Assembly (NCBI GenBank): GCA_937925595.1
Contig: CALALQ010000318.1
Span: forward strand, 1-21,193
Direction: 5' to 3'
DNA length: 21,193 bases
DNA from: an uncultured Demequina sp.
Lineage (GTDB): Bacteria; Actinomycetota; Actinomycetes; Actinomycetales; Demequinaceae
Shown here: positions 6,399 through 13,270 of the stretch, piece after piece
Numbering within the stretch: the stretch's first letter is position 1
Layout of the letters: every line of letters starts with the position of its first letter
Program-made: the position numbers and the translations under genes
Notes under the pieces: generated by a model
What the model was told of the DNA's origin: nothing
Databases searched by the model: none
The model's input: the letters and a program-made list of their open reading frames with translations, nothing else

Positions 6399-7805
6399 TC
6401 AACTCGATGGCGGCCCGTGTGCGCTCCAACTCGGAGGCAGGTAGGGCTGCAGGTCGGCTGGTGTCGGCTCCGAGAGCTGGGGTGCGGCGGGTGGTCGGCT
6501 GAGCGGATCGATACGTGTCGCGTACTCCCGTGCCCACGCCAACCACTCGCGAGTCGAGCGATCGTCGCCGTGTGCGATCTCGGCCGCGTCGCAGTAGCGC
6601 CGCACTTCCCGGGCGTGGGCATCCGCGTCGAGCTGTCGTCGAAGCTCGGTGGCGAACATCGCGTCTCGCCAGGCGCACTCAGCGCTGGTCATGAGGTCAC
6701 GCCATGTGGCGGCTCGTTCTTCCAGGCGTTTTCGCTCCAGCTGAGCGGAGCGGTCGGCGGCGCGCCGGCAGATCTCGGCATGCTGCTCGGCTTCGGCGAC
6801 GCGCTCGTCGATCTCTCGAAAGAACAGTCCGACGCAGCTCTCTAGACGCTGGCGCTGGCCGTCGCTCCATTGGGATCGGCGGCCAGCAAACAGCAGGCTG
6901 TCGTGCTCACAGTGGAGCTCGAGCGTCAGGACGCCTGACGCGTCGGCGTCGTAGGAAGCGCCTGCAAGTCGCCGGTCTCTCGGCATCCCGATCAGATCGC
7001 GGAGCGGTCGCGCAGCGTGCTTTTGCTCTTCCCACCAGCCGCGGGTATGGACGCCCCGCTCGCGCAGCCTGATCCAGAAAACCATGTCGTGGACTTCAAG
7101 GACGAGTTGGTCGCGTCGGTGGATCGGCGCGATCGGGCTCCCGCTCTCGTGCGTACCCTCGGGCGCGCTCGGAGACCAGCCGCGGCGCGCGGCCTCGGTG
7201 GCGACCACGTGCAGGACACGCACGGCCCGCGCGAGTTGATCGCGGGACACACGATGACAAGCAGCGTCGTCGCGGAACACTCGTGCCGCTGGGTGCAGTC
7301 TCTGTATCCGTTCGGGCACGCGAATCGTCGGCGCTGCACCCGGAGGCGGTACGACTGGGGCCTCAACCAGCTTGATCTCGACGTGCTGTTGTGTTCGTCG
7401 GATCTCAAGTCGCGTCCCGGGCGGGACTTTGCGGTGGTGATTGGCGAGGAGCGCACGGCGTTCGTAGGCGCTCGTTCGCGCGTGGCTGAGAGGGCCTCGC
7501 GGCAGGACCACGGACCCGCCGGCGGCCACCACCTCGTCCACCAACTGAGCCGCAACCGAGATATTCGCCTGCCGAGGAACCGGAGGAGACGGGCCATGAA
7601 CGCGGCGAAGGTACTCACGCCCGGCTCTAGTGAGCCGTGCAGACCACGTCGTGCCACGGCCGGACGTCGCAACAAGTCCGCGACGTCTCAGCGCAGCAGC
7701 AGAAACTCGCGGGCCTCTGCCGCTCATTGCGTGCTCTGGACAGCCCTCGGCGATCCATTGCAGCACAGCGACCTGCGACTCGTTGAGCGTCCGCGCATGC
7801 GCCAC
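6399..7805 (-). CDS. Conserved-type hypothetical protein with N-terminal winged-helix-like region
   Basis: This is a 468-aa soluble protein without signal peptide or membrane helices, starting at a GTG (7805). Residues 8-70 (NESQVAVLQWIAEG, then ALRRRGLVATSGRGTTWSARLTRAGREYL) look like a winged helix that reads like a 'progressive replacement of old by new' repressor fold. Residues 85-130 hold GGSVVLPRG and ERRALLANHHRKVPPGTRLEI. About 170-260 is an actinobacterial-type block (LHPAARVFRDDAACHRVSRDQLARA, here abbreviated: LHPAARVF...RAVRVLHVVATEAARRGW). It is followed by an Asp/Trp-rich strand region (QLVLEVHDMVFWIRLRERG). The C-terminal 120 residues are a charged coiled-coil-like helix. I recall similar layouts in many uncharacterised streptomycete proteins, but know no function. 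Long, even codon bias supports a real gene. Confidence 0.75.
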   Translation of the reverse strand: MAHARTLNESQVAVLQWIAEGCPEHAMSGRGPRVSAAALRRRGLVATSGRGTTWSARLTRAGREYLRRVHGPSPPVPRQANISVAAQLVDEVVAAGGSVVLPRGPLSHARTSAYERRALLANHHRKVPPGTRLEIRRTQQHVEIKLVEAPVVPPPGAAPTIRVPERIQRLHPAARVFRDDAACHRVSRDQLARAVRVLHVVATEAARRGWSPSAPEGTHESGSPIAPIHRRDQLVLEVHDMVFWIRLRERGVHTRGWWEEQKHAARPLRDLIGMPRDRRLAGASYDADASGVLTLELHCEHDSLLFAGRRSQWSDGQRQRLESCVGLFFREIDERVAEAEQHAEICRRAADRSAQLERKRLEERAATWRDLMTSAECAWRDAMFATELRRQLDADAHAREVRRYCDAAEIAHGDDRSTREWLAWAREYATRIDPLSRPPAAPQLSEPTPADLQPYLPPSWSAHGPPSS

Positions 7806-8512
7806 AGCTCGGTAATACCGCGAAGTCCCTCAATGCGCCAGGCGCGATCCGCGCATTTGTGATGGCGGCGCTCGCGTCGCAAGAACGCATCGACCCGCCG
7901 ATTCGGGCATCGAGAGGCCACGTCCAGTGCCGCTGCCTTGCATGGGAGGCACCAGGTCGCAGGATGTCTCCTTCGCCCATCCGCGACTATTGCAACGGAC
8001 GAATCGGAGACGCGTTGCGAGATAACGGCTATGCGACTACGAGCCGAGCAGGGGGCCGACTGCCGTAGCGCGCGCAGGAGTTCATCACGACCGAGCAGAG
8101 CCGCCTCGACGCGGCGGCCGCGGCCAACGGTGGGAAGGCGGAGGTCCTGCTGCGGTTGACGCAGCAAGCGGCAGGCATCCTTGCGAAGGTCGTCGAGGTT
8201 GACGCGTTCAGGCGCGAGGCGCCAGCGACCGGTGAACCCGACCGGGCGAGCTGACCCGCCGGGCAGCCGCTTCTCTGGCGCGCACGACCGGGGTGGAGCA
8301 ATTGCGCACGATCCGGCGGCCGCTCGTATGTGGGTCCTTGGCGGCCCTGTCGCCCGGGATCCTGCGGTTTAGGGAGGAACTGAGCTCGCAGGGGAGGCTG
8401 CCACCCGGGGTGCAATCCGCCGCGCCACCTGCGCGCAGAGGTAAGTGCGGCTCGCAGGTTCGCGCGCGCAAGTGGCGCGTGCGTTCGCACCCCGGCCGGC
8501 TCGGGCGCCTGC
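7806..8512. other. 707-bp stretch with only a broken gene fragment
   Basis: The only protein-like signal is the plus-strand fragment at 7964-8254, listed separately. The rest has long shadow ORFs on both strands rich in Arg, Ala and Ser, with no ribosome sites, which I read as non-coding. The last 250 bp before 8513 probably hold the promoter of the next gene, but no clear boxes were found. Confidence 0.4.
7964..8254 (+). pseudogene. Gene fragment with an in-frame TAG
   Basis: From ATG 7964 the frame reads MSPSPIRDYCNGRIGDALRD and on to a TAG at 8066-8068. The same frame then continues with a clearly protein-like helical stretch (AQEFITTEQSRLDAAAAANG, then AEVLLRLTQQAAGILAKVVE) to a TGA at 8252-8254. 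There is no start codon after the TAG to allow separate expression. One base change (CAG to TAG) would explain it. I do not recognise the protein. It might instead be chance, as the part before the TAG is not strongly protein-like. Confidence 0.3.
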
Positions 8513-9178
8513 ATGCACAGTCCCGATCCCGCCAAACGCTCGAGCCCCGTAGCAGCGGCGGCCAACCAACTGAGTCTGGAAGACGATCGACCAGTCTCTG
8601 CGATACGCGCCGTCGAGAACCTGGCGTCGACCTCCGCAGCCGTCAGCGCGTTGACGCGTATCGAGCGGCTGGGAGATCGTCGAGCCATTGCGGAGGCAGA
8701 GGCGATCGGATACGCGCGCGAGCCCACGATCGGCGGTCCGCAGGCGTACGACCTCTATCTAGCGCATGACGGCGCGGAAGCACGGCGCTACCTGCGATTG
8801 CGTGCGACTGGAGCGGACCACGCGAGCGCAGAGACGCATCTCTGGTACGGCATCGTCCGCTGCACCAACCCGGCGTGCCAGCTGTTTCAGCGCGCGCGCT
8901 ATGTGAATCACGCGCGGGCCGACGGCCCGTGCGCCCGCTGCGATGCGCGTGTCGGGTCCTACAGCAACAACGACCTACTACTGGTCCACCAGCCGCAGCC
9001 GGGGTCGGAGCAAGTCGTCGTGCACGTCGACCGGGAGCGCTACCGGATCGAATCCGCCGATCGCTGCACCGGCGTCTTCGGCCTCGTCCTCGACGACGGG
9101 CCCCGGCACGGCGACTGCGTCGACGACGACCCTATGGTGCGCTACGTGCTATTCATCGGCGACCCTCGGGGGCAATGA
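8513..9178 (+). CDS. Hypothetical protein with a four-cysteine zinc-ribbon-like motif
   Basis: This 221-aa protein starts at an ATG at 8513 with a weak ribosome site; internal starts cannot be excluded. Residues 1-60 are low complexity and helical. Residues about 115-150 hold IVRCTNPACQLFQRARYVNH then GPCARCDARVG, i.e. C-x4-C and C-x2-C pairs about 20 residues apart, fitting one bound zinc. The C-terminal part is rich in short strands and acidic (GLVLDDGPRHGDCVDDDP). I do not recognise the family. The 3' end overlaps the convergent regulator gene by 26 bp. It may be the left border gene of the defence cluster. Confidence 0.65.
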   Translation: MHSPDPAKRSSPVAAAANQLSLEDDRPVSAIRAVENLASTSAAVSALTRIERLGDRRAIAEAEAIGYAREPTIGGPQAYDLYLAHDGAEARRYLRLRATGADHASAETHLWYGIVRCTNPACQLFQRARYVNHARADGPCARCDARVGSYSNNDLLLVHQPQPGSEQVVVHVDRERYRIESADRCTGVFGLVLDDGPRHGDCVDDDPMVRYVLFIGDPRGQ

Positions 9179-9464
9179 GCGCGGCGTCGCGACGTAGGCG
9201 CTCGCCGCTCGGCAGCCCTAAGAGTTCCTCGAGCGAGCTGAGCTGAAGAGCGTACTGGAGCAGGAGCAACTTGCGCAGACCCGGCTCGCGGGTCCTGCCG
9301 CTCTCAATCTTGCGCCATTCGGTGGGATCCATCCCAGCGCGTGCGGCAGCCTGAGGCACGGTCAAATTTGCCCGCTCGCGCTCACGTTTCACACGTCTAC
9401 GGAAGTCCACAAGGATGTGTTCCACGGTAGCCGGATCAGGCGGCAGGATAGGGTCGTCCGGCAT
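9153..9464 (-). CDS. XRE-family helix-turn-helix regulator, possibly of the adjacent R-M operon
   Basis: Reading from ATG 9464 gives 103 aa: MPDDPILPPDPATVEHILVD, a basic helix (FRRRVKRERERANL), then a Cro/C1-type helix-turn-helix (LTVPQAAARAGMDPTEWRKI, ending ESGRTREPGL). A leucine-rich region (LLLLQYALQLSSLEELLGL) follows. The frame is open upstream to an ATG at 9656, but that extension looks like shadow coding. Size and fold fit small controller (C) proteins of restriction-modification systems, which time endonuclease expression. The gene lies divergent from the methyltransferase, with 397 bp between them. The regulator role is inference from position; it could equally be an unrelated XRE protein. 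Confidence 0.7.
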   Translation of the reverse strand: MPDDPILPPDPATVEHILVDFRRRVKRERERANLTVPQAAARAGMDPTEWRKIESGRTREPGLRKLLLLQYALQLSSLEELLGLPSGERLRRDAALIAPEGRR

Positions 9465-9861
9465 CTCTGCTGAGATGCTCTCGTGCCCGTGCGCCGTTTC
9501 CAAGTCCCCACGCGTGGCTGCAAGTCCCCGCCCGGCATCGAGCACGGTGCTCGGGACGGCAGATTTGACCGATCGGTGGATATCGGGATCGTGGTTTCGG
9601 GCGGCCTCGGGCTCGTGCCGCGAAGCGCGTCTTCGGTCACAGGATGCGCCGGCCATCAGGGTTCGGAGAACCCGACGACTACGCGACGTCGGCCCGTGCG
9701 ACGGCGCCGCTCAAAGTGCCACTTGTCGCTCTTAGCGTGTAAACCGCGATTTTCTTCGCTAGTTGCTCGGTCGGTCGCTGCGGCGGCACTGGTAGCTGCG
9801 CGGCCGGACTCATACCGTTCCGGGCCCTACGCGGGCAGCACAGCTCCCGACCGCATCTGTC
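9465..9861. promoter_or_regulatory. Divergent intergenic region between XRE regulator and methyltransferase
   Basis: These 397 bp separate two divergent genes, so promoters for both should lie here. A more AT-rich pocket around 9720-9765 (CTTAGCGTGTAAACCGCGAT and following ATTTTCTTC) is the best promoter candidate. No clean -35/-10 pair or C-box palindrome could be identified by eye. The regulator-proximal half has an open minus-strand frame continuing the regulator ORF. Confidence 0.35.
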
Positions 9862-11016
9862 GTGCTCATGCCTAATCTGCCCGCGATCTCGTTATTCAGT
9901 GGAGCTGGCGGCCTGGATCTCGGTTGCGAGCAGGCCGGCTTCCAGACAGTCGCCGCCGTCGAGATCGATGAGCGCGCGAGAGCGACGATGTCGCAAAACG
10001 CAGCAGCGTTCTTCCCCGAGCTCGATTGCGATCCCGTCGTGGGCGCGTTGTTCGAGGACATCACCGAGACGCCACCTGGGCTGCTTCTCGAGCGCGCCGG
10101 GCTGCGTCGCGGCGAGGCCGCCCTTCTTCACGGCGGGCCGCCGTGCGTAGCATTCAGCAAGACCGGATACTGGCTGCCGTTCAAGCGCGAGGATCGCGAT
10201 CCTAAGGCTACGCTCGTGGACTGGTTCGCGGGGATGGCCGCCGAGACCAAGCCCAAGGCCGTGCTCATGGAGAACGTCTATGGGCTCGTCTATAAGCGCT
10301 CGCGTCACCACCTCGACCGATTCCTCGCGATGATGGACGAGGCGGACTACGAGATGCGCTTCGAGGTGCTCCTCGCCGCAGACTACGGCGTTCCGCAGAT
10401 CCGCCAACGGCTCTTCTGCGTTGGTCTGCGCCGCGACCTAATCGCCGGGGATCCTTCCGCGTGGCGGTTTGATTGGCCACAGCAGTCCCACGCCGGCCCG
10501 CACGAGACGCGCAAGCTCTGGCGGCAGGATCTACCCGCGCATGTCAGCGCCGGACAGGCGCTCGCGAATCTGGACGAGCGGCTGAACCCTGAGGAGCCAG
10601 AGGAGGTCGTGCGCGGCACCTACGCGGACGAGTTCAAGGCCGTCCCGCCCGGCGACAACTACTTGTTCTGGACCGCGAAGCGCGGTCATCCTGAGCCTCG
10701 TTGGGAGTGGCGATCGCGATACTGGAGCTTCCTGCTGAAAGCTCACCCCCACGAGCCATCGCCGACGATCCAGGGACAGCCCGGGCCGTGGGTCGGCCCT
10801 TTTCACTGGGAGAATCGCCGCTTTCGCACGGCCGAGCTGAAGCGCCTGATGACGTTCCCAGATGACTTCGAGATCCTCGGCAGCCGGCGCGAGCGCCAGC
10901 TGCAGCTGGGCAACGCCGTACCGCCACTGCTGGGTCGGCAAGTGGCCGAAGCGCTGCTGGATGCACTGCGAACCGCTGGTGCGGTCGATATCGAGGTCCT
11001 GGCCGAAGCCGCGTGA
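9862..11016 (+). CDS. DNA cytosine-5 methyltransferase of a type II R-M system (Dcm/M.SacI-like)
   Basis: This enzyme transfers a methyl group from SAM to C5 of cytosine in a DNA target site. All main motifs are visible: motif I FSGAGGLDLG (residues 12-21, SAM binding), the catalytic Pro-Cys in GGPPCVAFSK (Cys95), ENV (137-139), QIRQRLF (motif VIII) and QLGNAVPPLL (motif X). The target recognition region lies between VIII and X, with GQPGPWVGPFHWENRRFRTA just before motif IX/X. At 384 aa the length is normal for a single-target enzyme. The start may be GTG 9862 or ATG 9868; neither has a strong ribosome site. It heads an operon with a SacI-family endonuclease 33 bp downstream, then vsr, so it should protect the endonuclease's site. 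A nearby Druantia-like operon means a DruM role is also conceivable. Confidence 0.93.
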   Translation: MLMPNLPAISLFSGAGGLDLGCEQAGFQTVAAVEIDERARATMSQNAAAFFPELDCDPVVGALFEDITETPPGLLLERAGLRRGEAALLHGGPPCVAFSKTGYWLPFKREDRDPKATLVDWFAGMAAETKPKAVLMENVYGLVYKRSRHHLDRFLAMMDEADYEMRFEVLLAADYGVPQIRQRLFCVGLRRDLIAGDPSAWRFDWPQQSHAGPHETRKLWRQDLPAHVSAGQALANLDERLNPEEPEEVVRGTYADEFKAVPPGDNYLFWTAKRGHPEPRWEWRSRYWSFLLKAHPHEPSPTIQGQPGPWVGPFHWENRRFRTAELKRLMTFPDDFEILGSRRERQLQLGNAVPPLLGRQVAEALLDALRTAGAVDIEVLAEAA

Positions 11017-11049
11017 TTAGCCGGGGACCTCGGTAGGGTCCTCGACGCT

Positions 11050-12132
11050 GTGGGGATCAAGCTCGACCGACAAGCTCGTTTCGACACGTACGAGCGCGCC
11101 ATCCGCGACGCCCGGGACCCGCGCACCACTATTGACGCGACATGGGCGGGGCGAGTTCGCTGGCTCTCCGAGCAAGCCGCAGCCGGCGACGCCAAAGGCC
11201 GAACCTACATTCCGGCGCTGGGCGGGGCCTTGTTGGCGAAGGCAGTCGATGGTCGGGTTGATCTGCTCACGCAACGTCAGGAGGGTGGCCCGCGAGGCTA
11301 TTACCTGCGTGGTGTCGCCGAGCAGATGCAGAAGCAGGGGCGGAACATCGTTCACCTTGGAACGCCGTCGGCTAACCCGATGAACAACGCGCCATTCCTG
11401 CGCGGCAACGCACGGGTCGATCGGCTCACGGTCGCCGGCTACCTGAGGCACGTCTATGACACCTACGTGGACTGGCTCCGCGAAGCCGACGGCTACACGC
11501 TCGACCAGGCGTACTCGGCGTTGGTGGCGTTCGTCTACGTCCGCATGAGAGTTCAGCAAGACGAGGACAGCAAGCGCGCGACCGGCACGCGCATGGCGGC
11601 TGCTGCCTCGCTTTCGAGCCTTATTGAGGCGGTCCAGCTCTGGATCACCGAGGACCCCGAGGAGGGTGCCCGTGGCCAGGCGCTCGTCGCCGCGGCGCTC
11701 TCGCTCGCGTGGAAAGACATCGAAGTCATCCCTAAGCACCATCCCGCACCGTTCGACGTGCGCGCGGCCAGCGTGCTCGCTTGCGAGGTCAAGCAGAAGG
11801 CCGTCGGCGAGACGGACGCACTCGAGCTCGCGCGCCGGGCCGCGGCCGCCGACTGTGATCTCGCCTTGTACGCAGCCCTCGCGGCAGATCAGCAGCCGCT
11901 GGCAACCGACCGCCTACGACGTGACGCGCTCGACCGGCACGGAGTTCTGCTTGACGCCGTCCATGATGCACACGAGCTGATCGGCCATGTGGCTGTCCAT
12001 GGCGGCGTTCCTGCGTCCGACGTCGCGCGACGGCTTCCGCAGGCACTCGCCGCGTACTCGCCGGACGCCGGCGTGAGCGAGCCCGGGCTTCGGCGGGTGG
12101 TCGGCCTCCTCGAGAGCGGGACGAGCGCGTGA
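11050..12132 (+). CDS. Type II restriction endonuclease, SacI-family-like
   Basis: This 360-aa protein directly follows a C5 methyltransferase and precedes vsr, the classic place for the cognate endonuclease. Overall architecture fits the SacI family as I remember it. A helical N-terminal half (GRTYIPALGGALLAKAVDGR, then YLRGVAEQMQKQGR) is followed by a catalytic region with Asp236 in PFDVRA and Glu246-Val-Lys248 in CEVKQK, a PD-(D/E)xK nuclease signature. A VGETDALELARRA helix comes next, typical of EVK-type nucleases with 'E.DVL.FAR'. If SacI-like, the target would be GAGCTC or related, but specificity cannot be read from sequence. GTG 11050 is the listed start; a GGTAGGG lies about 12 nt upstream. 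The last bases overlap the vsr start (GTGA). Confidence 0.75.
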   Translation: MGIKLDRQARFDTYERAIRDARDPRTTIDATWAGRVRWLSEQAAAGDAKGRTYIPALGGALLAKAVDGRVDLLTQRQEGGPRGYYLRGVAEQMQKQGRNIVHLGTPSANPMNNAPFLRGNARVDRLTVAGYLRHVYDTYVDWLREADGYTLDQAYSALVAFVYVRMRVQQDEDSKRATGTRMAAAASLSSLIEAVQLWITEDPEEGARGQALVAAALSLAWKDIEVIPKHHPAPFDVRAASVLACEVKQKAVGETDALELARRAAAADCDLALYAALAADQQPLATDRLRRDALDRHGVLLDAVHDAHELIGHVAVHGGVPASDVARRLPQALAAYSPDAGVSEPGLRRVVGLLESGTSA

Positions 12133-12563
12133 CGCCGCTCCTAGCCCCACCGCCCTCAAGCCCTGCCGCGCGCAACGTCATGCGCGGCAACCGGGGACGC
12201 GACACGCGGCCTGAGCTGGCCATACGTCGCGAGCTGCACCGCCGCGGGATGCGCTACCGCGTGCACCAGCTCGTGGTCGAGGGTCTTCGGTTTCGCCCGG
12301 ACGTGGTGTTTCCACGGGCGCGCGTCGCCGTCGAGATCATGGGTTGCCTGTGGCACCGCTGCCCGCAATGCTCAATCGCCGACCCAAGAACAAACCGGGA
12401 ATACTGGCGGGCCAAGCTCGACCGCAACGTGGAACGCGATCGCCGCAACGCCGCCGCGCTCGAGGACGCCGGCTGGGCGCTTATCGTGGTATGGGAGCAT
12501 GAGGACCCGGCCGACGCGGCCGATCGAGTCCAAGCAACCGTCCGCGCTCTTTCCCTCAGCTGA
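12129..12563 (+). CDS. vsr: Very short patch repair (Vsr) endonuclease
   Basis: Vsr nicks next to the T of T:G mismatches made when 5-methylcytosine deaminates, so it accompanies C5 methyltransferases. The 144-aa protein shows the family hallmarks: MRGNRGRDTRPELAIRREL, FRPDVVFP (catalytic Asp58), GCLWHRCPQC (residues 72-81, His76 and zinc-binding cysteines), NREYWRAKLDRNVERDRR and the C-terminal VVWEHE. One oddity is Met71 directly before GCLWH, where most relatives have Asp and E. coli Vsr has His. Start GTG 12129 overlaps the endonuclease stop (GTGA), so translation is coupled. The stop lies in the 8-bp palindrome TCAGCTGA (12556-12563), which also holds the stop of the convergent gene. Confidence 0.93.
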   Translation: MTPLLAPPPSSPAARNVMRGNRGRDTRPELAIRRELHRRGMRYRVHQLVVEGLRFRPDVVFPRARVAVEIMGCLWHRCPQCSIADPRTNREYWRAKLDRNVERDRRNAAALEDAGWALIVVWEHEDPADAADRVQATVRALSLS

Positions 12564-12897
12564 GAAACGGCTGCTCGCCGATCTCACCGTCATCGCGCTG
12601 CAGGTACGCGACGTCCCGCGCGTGGCAGAGCGCACGGATCTCGCGTTGCGTCTTGCCCACGAGATCGCCCTCGCTCAGCATCCACTCGTCGGAATAGAAC
12701 CTCGCCGCTTCGCCCACGCTCCCGTCCGACCACCGGACCACCAGCGAGCGCGAGCCAGGACTACCCGCCTCCAGCTCACGTACCTCCACGAGCGCGTCGA
12801 CGATCGGTTCATTCACGTACGAGACCGTAGAGACTCGCGGAACGGATCGCTTCCGCAGCCCAGGCGACGGCCGTTGCCTTCCGATGCTCCTGATCAC
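12556..12897 (-). CDS. Small protein of unknown function downstream of the SRA-HNH gene
   Basis: This protein of up to 113 aa starts at a GTG at 12897, one base after the TAG of the preceding gene. An in-frame GTG before NEPIVDALVEV is an alternative that would remove an Arg/Ser-rich head. The core looks like a genuine small folded domain: VDALVEVRELEAGSPG, LVVRWSDGSVGEAARFYSDE, then SEGDLVGKTQREIRALCHAR. No signal or membrane segment is present. It is the last gene of a minus-strand run of three (SRA-HNH nuclease, 111-aa protein, this one) and ends in the palindrome shared with vsr. I do not recognise it. A role as partner, immunity or regulatory protein of the nuclease is only a positional guess. 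Confidence 0.6.
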   Translation of the reverse strand: MIRSIGRQRPSPGLRKRSVPRVSTVSYVNEPIVDALVEVRELEAGSPGSRSLVVRWSDGSVGEAARFYSDEWMLSEGDLVGKTQREIRALCHARDVAYLQRDDGEIGEQPFLS

Positions 12898-12898
12898 G

Positions 12899-13234
12899 CT
12901 ACTGCCGTGTCAGCCAGTCGTAGGTGCTGGCGTAGAAGGCGTAAGGCCCCTCGAACATTTCTTCCCGAGGGCGGACGGAGTGGGACGTCGTCACCGGCCA
13001 ACTCGGCGACTCTCCCGACGACGTCAGCTCGTCCCGCCAACTCTCGATCTCCGTCTGACCGCCTGGTTGCAGTACCGGCAGAGCGCGTGCCTTGGCGTTC
13101 AACCGCGCTCCCATCCGCAAAAGCAGCGCTTTCCAGGGATCATGCAGCGCCGACGAAGTCCACAGATCCGCGTCGATCTCGTCAAGCCGCGCGGTAACGA
13201 TCGCCAGGCCTGAGTCGACCAGCCTGGCGTGCAT
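12899..13234 (-). CDS. Small protein of unknown function between SRA-HNH gene and its downstream neighbour
   Basis: This 111-aa protein starts at ATG 13234, 36 bp after the SRA-HNH stop, with no strong ribosome site. It begins MHARLVDSGLAIVTARLDEI, has a helical middle (HDPWKALLLRMGARLNAKAR) and ends FYASTYDWLTRQ. It is soluble, with no metal-binding cysteines. Tight packing (36 bp upstream, 1 bp downstream) suggests co-transcription with the nuclease. I do not recognise the family and cannot assign a function. Confidence 0.55.
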   Translation of the reverse strand: MHARLVDSGLAIVTARLDEIDADLWTSSALHDPWKALLLRMGARLNAKARALPVLQPGGQTEIESWRDELTSSGESPSWPVTTSHSVRPREEMFEGPYAFYASTYDWLTRQ

Positions 13235-13270
13235 GTCTTGGGCCCGGTGCCCAAGCAGTACGACTCGTAT

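Noticed and set aside
8029..8727. Minus-strand 232-aa ORF
   Set aside because: It is Arg/Ser/Ala-rich shadow sequence overlapping the start of the better supported gene at 8513 and has no ribosome site.
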